This document shows positions 16,023 to 22,155 of a stretch of DNA of 24,257 bases, one piece after another; the stretch's first letter is position 1; the number at the start of each line of letters is the position of its first letter. Origin of the DNA: a virus. The DNA lies in the IMG/VR virus record IMGVR_UViG_3300005340_000078, positions 1 to 24,257 of that record; one strand, written 5' to 3'. The position numbers were made by a program, and so were the translations under genes. The notes beneath the pieces were generated by a model. The model searched no databases, was not told where the DNA came from, and worked only from the letters and a program-made list of their open reading frames with translations.

Positions 16023-16253
16023 ATGCCCAAGTGGCTCTCACTGAACAATGTTCTCAAGGTCGTCGTCGGTGCCGTCGGTGTCGCCGGCGCCATCGTCACG
16101 GCGCCTGCTGGCGTCCTTCCGGCCGTGGTCGTCGCCGTCGCAATGAAGGTCGTCACCTACGGCGGCATTCTCGTCGGCATGGGAGCGGCGAAGTACCTCC
16201 CGGGCCATGGGGCGAACGCGCCTGAGAAGCCGATGGAGATGCCCGCGAAGTGA
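16023..16253 (+). CDS. Holin candidate, 76 residues
   Basis: A 76-residue protein with AAAGGA 9 bases before the ATG. After a short basic start (MPKWLSLNN), two hydrophobic segments follow: about residues 10-27 (VLKVVVGAVGVAGAIVTA) and 31-52 (VLPAVVVAVAMKVVTYGGILVG). The tail is hydrophilic and Pro/Glu-rich. Two close membrane helices with a short loop, immediately upstream of the endolysin with a GTGA overlap, is the usual holin position and layout (class II style). Holins oligomerise in the inner membrane and release the endolysin. There is no conserved holin motif to confirm, so the other small membrane protein at 15610-15804 remains an alternative. Confidence 0.65.
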   Translation: MPKWLSLNNVLKVVVGAVGVAGAIVTAPAGVLPAVVVAVAMKVVTYGGILVGMGAAKYLPGHGANAPEKPMEMPAK

Positions 16254-16780
16254 GCGAGCCCCTGTTCGTCCCTGGCGATCTGGTCGACGGGGCAATCACC
16301 GTCGCCGTTACCCAGCTCGGGCAACGGGAGACGGGCCCCAACACAGGCCCGATGGTGGACAAGTACCTTGAGTCAGTGGGGCTCGGGCCGGGGCACTCCT
16401 GGTGCGCGGCTGGGATACACTGGAGTTTCCAAGAGGCCGCGAACGCGCTCGGAATGCTCAACCCCTGTCCGAAGACGGGCGGTGTCCTGCGCCTCTGGGA
16501 GCTCGCCCCCGACGTGGCGAAGGTACGCGCGCCCGTGCGAGGCGCAGTTTTCATCATGGATCACGGTAAAGGCCACGGGCATACCGGGATAGTCGAGACG
16601 GTCAACGGCGGCGGCCTGGTGGAAACCATCGAGTTCAACACGAACCGTGGCGGCTCACGAGAGGGCGACTGCGTTTGGCGCCATATCTGGCGACCCGAAG
16701 ACGGGGCCCGAGGGCTGCTCGTCGGCTACATCGACTTCGGCTTAGTGCCCCTCGTTTCGAAGAAGACCGGCGTAGCCTAG
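16250..16780 (+). CDS. CHAP-type endolysin (cell-wall amidase/peptidase)
   Basis: A 176-residue protein with a GTG start overlapping the holin-candidate stop. The sequence fits the single-domain CHAP-like endolysin family: ETGPNTGPMVDKYLESVG, then the catalytic Cys52 in SWCAAGIHW, then PKTGGVLRLW, then VFIMDHGKGHGHTGIV with His111, then TIEFNTNRGGSREGD supplying the third polar residue (Glu128 or Asn130). Such enzymes cut peptidoglycan peptide or amide bonds to release progeny. No signal peptide is visible, so export depends on a holin. The 3' end overlaps the convergent HNH gene by 4 bases, leaving no room for a separate terminator between them. Confidence 0.85.
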   Translation: MSEPLFVPGDLVDGAITVAVTQLGQRETGPNTGPMVDKYLESVGLGPGHSWCAAGIHWSFQEAANALGMLNPCPKTGGVLRLWELAPDVAKVRAPVRGAVFIMDHGKGHGHTGIVETVNGGGLVETIEFNTNRGGSREGDCVWRHIWRPEDGARGLLVGYIDFGLVPLVSKKTGVA

Positions 16781-17214
16781 GACGCGCGCTTCGCAGCGGC
16801 ATATTGCCGCATCCGAAGGCGACTGCACGTCCGACAAACGCGCGCCAGCGCGCCGTTCCGGCCCTTCCGCCATCCGGTATTGTCGACGTCGAATGGGTGG
16901 CCGTGTTTGCACGTCGGGCGACCAGCTAGCAGCGCTGGCGGCGATGAGCTTCGACGGTTGTTTTCCCGCTGCGTGACCGGTTCAAGATGGTGCGGGTTCA
17001 CGCACAGCGGATTCTTACAAAGGTGGTCCAACTCTAGGCCGTCGGGGATCGGTCCAACCAGAAGCTTCCACGTCGCGCGGTACGCTGGCTCCTGATTCCC
17101 CAGCGGGTAGCCGTTCGACATGACGTAGCCCTTCCAGGCCCAGCATTCATCGGGCCTACCGACGGATTCTCGCAGGACCGCCAGGAAGCGCCTATTTTCC
17201 GGTTCGTCGCTCAT
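16777..17214 (-). CDS. HNH homing-type endonuclease
   Basis: A 145-residue minus-strand protein with a classic phage HNH layout. An N-terminal segment with ECWAWKGY leads to the core LELDHLCKNPLCVNPHHLEPV. Here D63-H64 begins the ββα-metal motif, C66 and C71 with later residues bind structural zinc, H75-H76 lie in the helix, and TQRENNRRS follows. A second zinc cluster (C102, H104/H106, C127, C130) closes the protein. Such enzymes nick or cut DNA and often spread by homing; they are common as single genes wedged between phage operons. The ATG has AGGTGG directly upstream, which is close for a Shine-Dalgarno. The gene lies 45 bases downstream of another minus-strand gene, so both may share a transcript. 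Confidence 0.85.
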   Translation of the reverse strand: MSDEPENRRFLAVLRESVGRPDECWAWKGYVMSNGYPLGNQEPAYRATWKLLVGPIPDGLELDHLCKNPLCVNPHHLEPVTQRENNRRSSSPPALLAGRPTCKHGHPFDVDNTGWRKGRNGALARVCRTCSRLRMRQYAAAKRAS

Positions 17215-17259
17215 CCACCTGTCGCTGGTGCCGCTCGTCAGCCGGAAGCCGGCGGCGAC

Positions 17260-17850
17260 CTAGGCGTCTGGGAGCAAGTCCCAATCGTCGATCAATGGCC
17301 GCCAGGGATCGGACCTGGGAAGGCGATCAAGGCGGGATGAGGCGCGCGCTTCCAGTTCACCGACGCGACGAATCGCGGCGGTGAGGCCAGCGCGCTCCAG
17401 GGCCAAATCTGATTCCAACTCCGCGATTCTCGCGTTAGCGGAAGCGAGCTGGGATTGGAGGTCGGGACCGGGAGCAACGAAATGGCCGTGGCTGTCGTCT
17501 GTGCAACCCGGAACGCAGAAGCGCGTTCGCGACACGAAGAAAAACCCCGGATCAAGCGCCAGGCATGACGGGCACGCCCAGCCGGGGACATTCTTGATCT
17601 CATCCCACGTTCGTTTATGCGTTGGGCACTCCCTCCGCACCGCCCCCGGTGCCTGTGGTCCGCCGTCGGAGATGAGCGTGGCGCATGCGATGGCCTCGAC
17701 GCTTACATGGTTGCCGAAGTGGCTGGGCCATCCACTGCTGGCAGCGTGAATCATCCACGTTCGTGTTCCCGGCTCATAGCGGAGCAGCGTTGCCTCGTCA
17801 CCGGTCGCGAATCGGTATCGCTGACCTGGTCGAACTTCTGGCTTATCCAT
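17260..17850 (-). CDS. Cys-rich coiled-coil hypothetical protein on minus strand, 196 residues
   Basis: A strong Shine-Dalgarno (AAGGAG, read from 17865 to 17860) lies 9 bases before the ATG. Residues 1-60 look like a small beta domain (PGQRYRFATGDEATLLRYEP). Residues 75-116 hold C75, H78, C93, C96, C112 and C116, suggesting one or two zinc sites. Residues 130-173 are a heptad-like helix (ARIAELESDLALERAGLTAA) predicted to be a coiled coil. The tail reads SDPWRPLIDDWDLLPDA. I do not recognise the whole protein; the coiled-coil region resembles the Glu/Arg-rich proteins near 23381-24257. It is divergent from the HTH gene and upstream of the HNH gene, so it may be an accessory or regulatory gene. 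Function unknown. Confidence 0.65.
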   Translation of the reverse strand: MDKPEVRPGQRYRFATGDEATLLRYEPGTRTWMIHAASSGWPSHFGNHVSVEAIACATLISDGGPQAPGAVRRECPTHKRTWDEIKNVPGWACPSCLALDPGFFFVSRTRFCVPGCTDDSHGHFVAPGPDLQSQLASANARIAELESDLALERAGLTAAIRRVGELEARASSRLDRLPRSDPWRPLIDDWDLLPDA

Positions 17851-17859
17851 TTCGCGGCT

Positions 17860-17865
17860 CTCCTT
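17860..17865 (-). promoter_or_regulatory. Ribosome binding site of the minus-strand coiled-coil gene
   Basis: On the minus strand this reads AAGGAG, 9 bases before the ATG at 17850. It is the strongest ribosome binding site in the divergent gap and decides that start. It also shows that the 17850/17915 gap carries translation signals for the leftward gene, while the rightward HTH gene has no comparable site. Confidence 0.7.
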
Positions 17866-17914
17866 TTTCGTAGCGGTGGACGGGGGAGGTGGTCACGGCG
17901 TAACGTCCGCCGAA

Positions 17915-18358
17915 ATGCCGACGCGAAAAGCACTCGAACGCCTCGCCGAACAAGCAGAGAGGGACCGAGTAGCGTGGCAAGCAAGGGCAGACGCAGCGGA
18001 GAGGCAGCGAGACGAGTTCCGAAGAATGGCTGCCGAAATGGCCACGACGGAATCATTGCATTCCGGAGATGTGAAGTCTAGAGTGAATCCTAAGATGCAC
18101 GCCCAGCACAAGCTCGCCATCTCCAAGGGACAGGCAAAGAGCGACAAGCGGTTCAAAGACACCATCCGGAATGCGACGCCGCAGGGCTACACACAGGCGA
18201 GCCTTGCCGCAGCCGTTGGAATGAAAGCCTCGCTTTTGAGTATGTGCCGCAGTGGTGAGCGCGCCATGTTCCTGTCCAGAGCCAGGCGCATTCAGGACCT
18301 CACCGGATGGCCCGCTGACCTCGCCCACTGGCGGGGCGGCCTCATCGAAGACGCCTGA
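17915..18358 (+). CDS. XRE/Cro-type HTH DNA-binding protein
   Basis: A 147-residue protein. Residues 1-43 are a charged helix rich in Arg, Glu and Ala, possibly a coiled coil for dimerisation. Residues 91-118 form a Cro/CI-like helix-turn-helix: GYTQASLAAAVGMKASLLSM, where Gln94 and the 'LAaavGm..s.lS' pattern match the XRE family, followed by CRSGERAMFLSRARRIQDLTG. This suggests a transcription regulator of the early genes. ATG 17915 is the nearest ATG to the gap; an upstream GTG at 17876 would add 13 residues, and internal GTGs near 18071 are also possible, because none has a good Shine-Dalgarno. The gene is divergent from the leftward coiled-coil gene and followed by a palindrome in an AT-rich gap, the usual setting for a repressor or Cro. 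Confidence 0.7.
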   Translation: MPTRKALERLAEQAERDRVAWQARADAAERQRDEFRRMAAEMATTESLHSGDVKSRVNPKMHAQHKLAISKGQAKSDKRFKDTIRNATPQGYTQASLAAAVGMKASLLSMCRSGERAMFLSRARRIQDLTGWPADLAHWRGGLIEDA

Positions 18359-18374
18359 AATACGGGCCCTTTGC

Positions 18375-18386
18375 TTTTCTAGAAAA
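18375..18386. promoter_or_regulatory. Perfect 12-bp palindrome, candidate operator
   Basis: TTTTCTAGAAAA is a perfect inverted repeat in the short AT-rich gap (18359-18427) between the HTH gene and the run of small early genes. It stands out in otherwise GC-rich sequence. A weak promoter-like pair follows: TGGACA at 18392-18397 (five of six matches to the -35 box), then a poor -10 candidate near 18415-18421. The palindrome could be where the HTH protein binds, an inference from adjacency. It could also be chance. Confidence 0.4.
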
Positions 18387-18427
18387 AGTCCTGGACAAGG
18401 TGTGAAGACTCGGGTTAAGAGTTAATC

Positions 18428-18604
18428 ATGAATACGGACGACGCCCCGGACTGGATGGACGAAGAGGAAGAGGGGGAGCAAATCCCCCTCGGTAGCGGGT
18501 ACCTCAGGAGCCTCATTGAGGCGATCAACAGGGCGGATGCGCTGGAGAGCGTCCCCGTCCGCGCTTCGTTCGAGGTGGCTGAGGGGAAAGTGAGGGAGTT
18601 GTGA
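18428..18604 (+). CDS. Small acidic protein, 58 residues
   Basis: ATG 18428 is the first start after the AT-rich gap. The protein is strongly acidic at its N terminus (DDAPDWMDEEEEGEQIP), then a predicted helix (YLRSLIEAINRADALESV) and a short C-terminal part. It contains no cysteines or membrane segment. It ends in a GTGA overlap with the next gene, so it looks like the first gene of the rightward early operon. No good Shine-Dalgarno is visible before the ATG. Very acidic small early proteins can be DNA mimics or host-takeover proteins, but nothing here proves that. I do not recognise the family. Confidence 0.55.
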   Translation: MNTDDAPDWMDEEEEGEQIPLGSGYLRSLIEAINRADALESVPVRASFEVAEGKVREL

Positions 18605-18819
18605 CGCTTCTGGAGGACTTGAAATCTGCGGCTGGCTACATCGCCAACACACGCCGCGCATCACAGAAGGCGCTTGCTCTTGCAGGTCGCCTGCGAGACC
18701 ACGCCTCGCGCCTAGCCATAGAGGCCGGGAAGGCTAACGCCAAGGCCCTGCTGCCGTGGTCGTCGGGCCGCACAAAGGACCTCGTCGAACGCATCAACGG
18801 TGGACCGGTGCAGCCGTGA
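18601..18819 (+). CDS. Small helical, Ala-rich hypothetical protein, 72 residues
   Basis: GTG start overlapping the upstream TGA; end overlapping the next GTG. Mainly amphipathic helix (LLEDLKSAAGYIANTRRASQ; ALALAGRLRDHASRLAIEAG), rich in Ala, Arg, Lys and Leu, with a basic C terminus (SSGRTKDLVERINGG). No Cys, signal peptide or membrane helix. It sits between an acidic protein and a zinc-ribbon protein in a chain of overlapping genes, which supports it being coding. Function unknown; an early accessory protein is the best that can be said. Confidence 0.55.
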   Translation: MTLLEDLKSAAGYIANTRRASQKALALAGRLRDHASRLAIEAGKANAKALLPWSSGRTKDLVERINGGPVQP

Positions 18820-19007
18820 CCCTCTCCGATACCTGCGGGGAGTGCGGGGGAGAACTGGACGTCACCAAGCGCGTCTACCGAGGGCCCAACGGCCTCCCTC
18901 GCTGCCCTATCTGCCAGGTGCTCGCTGAGTGCCGGCTCGAGATAATTCGGATCACGACGCTGGCCGAGATGCTGGAGAAGGCCGACGGGAAGAGGGACCT
19001 CCATTGA
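18816..19007 (+). CDS. Zinc-ribbon small protein, 63 residues
   Basis: GTG 18816 is chosen as the start because it overlaps the preceding stop (GTGA); an in-frame start 60 bases upstream would overlap the preceding gene more. Two CxxC pairs, C7/C10 (CGEC) and C30/C33 (CPIC), are separated by 19 residues with GG after the first pair, the look of a zinc ribbon. A short helical tail follows (LEIIRITTLAEMLEKADG). This could bind DNA, RNA or protein. It is one of several zinc-ribbon proteins in the early region. I do not recognise a specific family. Confidence 0.6.
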   Translation: MTLSDTCGECGGELDVTKRVYRGPNGLPRCPICQVLAECRLEIIRITTLAEMLEKADGKRDLH

Positions 19008-19026
19008 CCGACAACAAGGAGAACAA

Positions 19027-19494
19027 ATGAGCTCGTACATCACGAAGATCGCGAAGGAGCATGGCTTGACAGTGAAGGACGCGACGGAGCCGCTTGTGCT
19101 GAACGTCGAGCCGCGCCACGTGCGCCGGGGGAAGGTCAGCGACCCAGGGGCGTGCGCGTTCGCGGAGTGCGCCAAGGACAAGCTCCACGCCGATGCAGCG
19201 TACTTCTTCCGCAGCACGGCTTACGTGCAGAAGGGAAAGCGGCTCACGCGTTACGTCCTGCCCGTGTCGATGCAGAAGGAGGTCGTTGCGTTCGATCGCG
19301 GGAAAGCTATGGAGCCCGGTGAGTACCGGCTAGCCCGGCCGGAGAAGTCGGCCACCCTCGTCTCGGCGTTGAGGCGCAGCAAGAAGCGCCCTGGGCGTCA
19401 TTACCCGGCGAACACGAAGATCAAGCGCAAGGTCGTCCACCGCATGACCGGCATCCGCAAGAAGACCCTGAAGCAGATGTTGGCAGCGCAGTAG
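19027..19494 (+). CDS. Basic hypothetical protein, 155 residues
   Basis: A strong AAGGAG at 19016-19021 lies 5 bases before the ATG, one of the best ribosome sites in the early region. The protein is very basic, especially toward the C terminus (SALRRSKKRPGRHYPANTKI; TGIRKKTLKQMLAAQ). The centre has beta-like segments (EPRHVRRGKVSDPGACAFAE; YVQKGKRLTRYVLPVSMQKE). There are only two cysteines. The positively charged tail suggests nucleic-acid contact. The good Shine-Dalgarno suggests strong expression relative to its neighbours. No family recognised; possible DNA-binding or recombination accessory protein, by charge and location only. Confidence 0.65.
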   Translation: MSSYITKIAKEHGLTVKDATEPLVLNVEPRHVRRGKVSDPGACAFAECAKDKLHADAAYFFRSTAYVQKGKRLTRYVLPVSMQKEVVAFDRGKAMEPGEYRLARPEKSATLVSALRRSKKRPGRHYPANTKIKRKVVHRMTGIRKKTLKQMLAAQ

Positions 19495-19496
19495 CA

Positions 19497-19862
19497 ATGA
19501 ACCTCGCAGACCTCCACCGCATCAGGGACGCGATAGCCGAGGGGCTTCGCGTGCGTCTTGGTTTCATCATCACTGACGAAGTGGTGGCGGATAGGAGCAA
19601 CAACATTACGGAGTACGTCCGCCCGATTGTTGAAGACCTGATCACGGCCGCTCTCAAGGACGCAGCCCGCGGCGAGGTCGTTGTCGGAGAAATCCAAGGG
19701 AGGGAGCCATGGAACGAGAGAGGGAGCGAAGCGAAGTCAGAAAGCCCAAGCCCCGAATCATCTGGGCCTGTGCCTGCGGAAAGACTCACCAGTATCGAGA
19801 TCACAAAGGTGAGTGGGCCGGGTGTGGTTTCCACTGCACCCGCCACCCGGGAGAAAAAGTAA
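19497..19862 (+). CDS. Hypothetical protein with out-of-frame 3' overlap, 121 residues
   Basis: ATG 19497 follows the previous stop by 2 bases. Residues 1-65 are well behaved (LADLHRIRDAIAEGLRVRLG; NITEYVRPIVEDLITAALKD), predicted helical, and look like a true small domain. From about residue 71 the frame becomes Ser/Pro/Glu-rich and overlaps the start of the next gene in another frame for 154 bases. The C-terminal part may be a read-through tail that arose by loss of an earlier stop, or be truly dual-coding. Stop TAA 19860-19862. Function unknown. Confidence 0.55.
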   Translation: MNLADLHRIRDAIAEGLRVRLGFIITDEVVADRSNNITEYVRPIVEDLITAALKDAARGEVVVGEIQGREPWNERGSEAKSESPSPESSGPVPAERLTSIEITKVSGPGVVSTAPATREKK

Positions 19863-20011
19863 CCGATGACGCCCACCGTGACAGAGGAGTCAGCGTCGAG
19901 CACGTTGCACGGATCGTGAAATTCCAGACCAGGGCCGGGGAAGGTTTTGCTGTCGGAAGCACGGGTAGGCATCTGGAAGACGTTGGGACGGACGAAGGAG
20001 AGGAATTATGA
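19709..20011 (+). CDS. Small Cys/His-rich protein, 100 residues
   Basis: A strong purine leader (GGGAGGGAG, from 19698) lies just before this ATG, supporting it although its first 154 bases overlap the previous gene in another frame. After a highly charged start (MERERERSEVRKPKPR) comes a compact Cys/His cluster: C21, C23, H27, H32, C39, H42, C43 and H46, in WACACGKTHQYRDHKGEWAG and CGFHCTRHPG, which could bind one zinc. The C-terminal half is an ordinary soluble stretch. The gene ends at an ATGA overlap with the next. The zinc cluster argues that this frame, rather than the overlapping one, is the protein-like reading here. No family recognised. Confidence 0.55.
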   Translation: MERERERSEVRKPKPRIIWACACGKTHQYRDHKGEWAGCGFHCTRHPGEKVTDDAHRDRGVSVEHVARIVKFQTRAGEGFAVGSTGRHLEDVGTDEGEEL

Positions 20012-20307
20012 GCCACGACTGCGGGCATGAGACGTACTCGGGCCGCTGCATTCCGTGTGACGGGGAGGGCGCGACGTGCGAGCACGGGCCCGATTGCACC
20101 TGTCCGGGGAATCCGTGCCCCGCGTGCAATGGCTCGGGCGAATGCGCATCGTGTGTCGCCGCGTTCGCACAGGAGGACGCTTATTGGAGCGCCTACTTCG
20201 GGAAGGCCATCGACAATGAGGCCCAGCAGCGGCGGCTCGAGCGAGAGGACTACGGCCGGGAACTGACCGACGGGGAACGCATGGAAGAAGCGAGGAAACT
20301 CAAATGA
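20008..20307 (+). CDS. Cys-rich zinc protein with DnaJ-like CxxCxGxG motif, 99 residues
   Basis: ATGA overlap with the upstream gene, with GAGAGGAA just upstream of the start. The first half has ten Cys: C5, C14, C17, C24, C30, C32, C37, C40, C46 and C49. CPACNGSGECASC at 37-49 carries the CxxCxGxG repeat typical of the DnaJ zinc domain and of many phage zinc-ribbon proteins. The second half is charged and helical (EAQQRRLEREDYGRELTD). Probably a structural zinc-binding protein for nucleic acid or protein contact, common in phage early regions. There is no J-domain, so it is not DnaJ itself. It precedes the RecT-like gene with an ATGA overlap. Confidence 0.65.
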   Translation: MSHDCGHETYSGRCIPCDGEGATCEHGPDCTCPGNPCPACNGSGECASCVAAFAQEDAYWSAYFGKAIDNEAQQRRLEREDYGRELTDGERMEEARKLK

Positions 20308-21506
20308 GCACGACGGACCTGACCATCTTTACCGACACCGGCTACGTGACGACGCTGAAGATTGCCGAGACGCTGGTAAAGAGCGGGGTTCTGCCTCGGG
20401 GCATCGACAACCCGTTCAAGGCGTTCGCGATCATCCAGAAGGGCCGGGAGATCGGCGTGGGTCCGATGCGGGCCTTGACGGGAATCGCCCTCATCGAGGG
20501 GAAGCCGACGGTTTCCCCGGAGCTCAAGCTGGAGCAGTTCCGCCAGCGAGGCGGGCGGGTGAAGTGGATCAAGTCCGACAACACGGTGGCCCATCTCCAC
20601 CTCAAGGCCCCGAACGGCGACGAGCACGAAGAGATCGTCACGATGGACGACATGAAGCTGGCTGGGGTAGCCGGGAAAGACAACTGGCGGAAGTACCCCA
20701 AGAGCATGTTGCGGGCGAGGGCCGTGGGCTTCGGCCTCCGGGCTCTTGGCGAGGGGGACGGCAGCTACACCCCGGACGAGCTGGGAGCGGTGACGAACGA
20801 ATCGGGGGAAGTTGTCGAGGCCGAGTTCACGGAACAAGTCCGCGCCGCCGTCAACCAGGACCCGCCCGAAAAAAAAGAAGCTGCTCCGTCTGTGGCTCCT
20901 CCGGCTATTGCTGCGACGACTTCTAAGGCCCCCCGCGCGAACACCATCAAGCACGATGGAACCTTCGCGAGCCACAAGCAGGTGGCGCTACTCCACATGC
21001 TCAAGGCCAAAGCAGGGATCGGAGACTGCGATGGCAAGTGCGCCAAGGAAGTGAAGAAGTGGAGCAAGCGGGTGAACGCCGAAGTCCCGATGATCGTCCG
21101 CTGCACCTACCACGGGCAGCTTGCCGCCTTCAAGGACTGCGACGGGAAACCCATCACGACGTCAACCGACCTCTCCGAAGCTCAGATCAGCAACCTCATC
21201 GACCGCTACGAGGCGAAGATCAAGCAGCAGGAGGCTCGACCCTCGGAGACGCCGGACATCGCAGCCATCGACAATCCTAATCAGATTTTCGACGCTGCGA
21301 CCGCCCCGCAGCTCTCGGAGCTAGAAGCCGCTGTCGCCGGCGACGAGGCCCGCATTGAGGCCATCTGCGACACCCTGCGGGTGATGAGTATCAGCGACAT
21401 CCGCACGAAGGAGCGAGCATCCCAGGCCATCGCTCTGGCGATTGCCTTCGGGACGGGAGCGTTCGAACCGCTGCGTAAGAAAATCATGAGCCAGGTTTCG
21501 CCATGA
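20304..21506 (+). CDS. RecT-like single-strand annealing protein
   Basis: A 400-residue protein. Residues 14-160 follow the RecT-type phage annealing protein pattern: AETLVKSGVLPRGIDNPFKA, then AIIQKGREIGVGPMRALTGI, then GKPTVSPELKLEQF, then TMDDMKLAGVAGKDNW followed by RKYPKSMLRARAVGFGLRAL and the terminal YTPDELG. The middle (about 180-215) is a Pro/Ala-rich linker. A separate C-terminal helical part with Cys follows (GDCDGKCAKEVKKW), which may contact partners such as a nuclease. Annealing proteins pair complementary single strands during phage recombination and replication. A cognate exonuclease is not visible within the window. Family call is from motif pattern; no search was possible. 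Confidence 0.75.
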   Translation: MSTTDLTIFTDTGYVTTLKIAETLVKSGVLPRGIDNPFKAFAIIQKGREIGVGPMRALTGIALIEGKPTVSPELKLEQFRQRGGRVKWIKSDNTVAHLHLKAPNGDEHEEIVTMDDMKLAGVAGKDNWRKYPKSMLRARAVGFGLRALGEGDGSYTPDELGAVTNESGEVVEAEFTEQVRAAVNQDPPEKKEAAPSVAPPAIAATTSKAPRANTIKHDGTFASHKQVALLHMLKAKAGIGDCDGKCAKEVKKWSKRVNAEVPMIVRCTYHGQLAAFKDCDGKPITTSTDLSEAQISNLIDRYEAKIKQQEARPSETPDIAAIDNPNQIFDAATAPQLSELEAAVAGDEARIEAICDTLRVMSISDIRTKERASQAIALAIAFGTGAFEPLRKKIMSQVSP

Positions 21507-21781
21507 ATGACGTCCTCTGTTCCTGTCACGCGGGAGAGGACAAGCGCAGTCGACTCCTGAGCAGCGACCCGCGTCTCTACGTCTCGATGAGGGCCGAGGA
21601 TTTCAACGTCCATCGCAGCGTCTTGCTAAGCAGGGACCGCTCCACCTGGCTCGTGACCATCAGGAGGAAGATTGCCGCCGAGCTCCGAGCCGCCAACTAT
21701 TCCCTGCCTGAAATCGGGAAGGCTCTGAATCGTGATCACTCGAGCATCATAAATTTGCTGCGCGGTAAGGAGCGGGCGTGA
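21503..21781 (+). CDS. Small DnaA domain-IV-like DNA-binding protein, 92 residues
   Basis: ATGA overlap with the RecT-like gene and GTGA overlap with the next. Residues 55-85 resemble the C-terminal DNA-binding domain of DnaA: RKIAAELRAANYSLPEIGKA, then LNRDHSSIINLL, where RDHSS at 77-81 matches the DnaA signature (GRDHTTV) that contacts the DnaA-box. No AAA+ ATPase part is present, so this is the DNA-binding domain alone behind a short N-terminal extension (MNDVLCSCHAGEDKR). Possible roles are recognising the phage origin or DnaA boxes, or acting as a regulator at such sites. The domain call is good; the role is inference. Confidence 0.75.
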   Translation: MNDVLCSCHAGEDKRSRLLSSDPRLYVSMRAEDFNVHRSVLLSRDRSTWLVTIRRKIAAELRAANYSLPEIGKALNRDHSSIINLLRGKERA

Positions 21782-22155
21782 CTCCCTGCCCGAAGCCCCA
21801 AAAGCGAGCGAAGGCCCGCAAGCCCCTCTCCCGGAAGACCTGGATACGCAAGCGCAGGCCTCGACGTCTCTCCCGTCCCGGCTCGGACCCCGCATACCTG
21901 GACTTCGTTCGCTCCCTGCCGTGCTACCTGTGCTCAACCTGCGACGGTATCCATGCCCATCACGCGATCCATCGAAGCCAGGGAGGCACGGACAAGGACG
22001 CAATCCCGCTATGTATGCGCCATCACCAGCAGTGGCACGACCACAACGGCGCCTTCGCCGGACTCAACAGGTTTTACCGCTTCGCCTGGAGCCGGCGGGC
22101 CATCGCAGACACCCAGGGGCGGTATAGCGAAAGGAGCGACGGGAATGGACGTTGA
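21778..22155 (+). CDS. HNH-type nuclease, recombination-associated (NinG/Ref-like style)
   Basis: GTG start overlapping the preceding stop. The first 35 residues are extremely basic (PKPQKRAKARKPLSRKTWIR), as in DNA-junction nucleases. DPAYLDFVRSLPCYLC precedes C55 and the His-rich stretch H59, H61, H62 and H65, then RSQGGTDKDAIPLCMRHHQQ with C79, H82 and H83. These match an HNH/ββα-metal nuclease with a supporting zinc site. Phage proteins of this kind near RecT genes cut recombination intermediates or D-loops. It sits with the annealing protein and the DnaA-like protein in one overlapping operon. Nuclease class is fairly clear; the exact family (NinG, Ref or related) is not. Confidence 0.7.
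   Translation: MTPCPKPQKRAKARKPLSRKTWIRKRRPRRLSRPGSDPAYLDFVRSLPCYLCSTCDGIHAHHAIHRSQGGTDKDAIPLCMRHHQQWHDHNGAFAGLNRFYRFAWSRRAIADTQGRYSERSDGNGR
22131..22136 (+). promoter_or_regulatory. Ribosome binding site deciding the start at 22145
   Basis: AAGGAG lies 8 bases before ATG 22145. The frame is open upstream to another ATG at 21953, but that longer start would overlap the HNH gene for about 200 bases and has Ser/Thr/Pro-rich, shadow-like sequence. This site supports the shorter gene. Confidence 0.7.

Noticed and set aside
16781-17214. Terminator between the endolysin and the HNH gene
   Set aside because: The genes overlap by 4 bases and I see no hairpin followed by a T run at the junction.
18392-18421. 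Promoter with TGGACA as -35
   Set aside because: The -10 candidates at suitable spacing match the consensus poorly, so it is mentioned only as a possibility with the palindrome.
20250-20975. Minus-strand open frame of 241 codons opposite the RecT-like gene
   Set aside because: The opposite strand encodes a recognisable RecT-type motif series; the minus frame is a GC-driven shadow.
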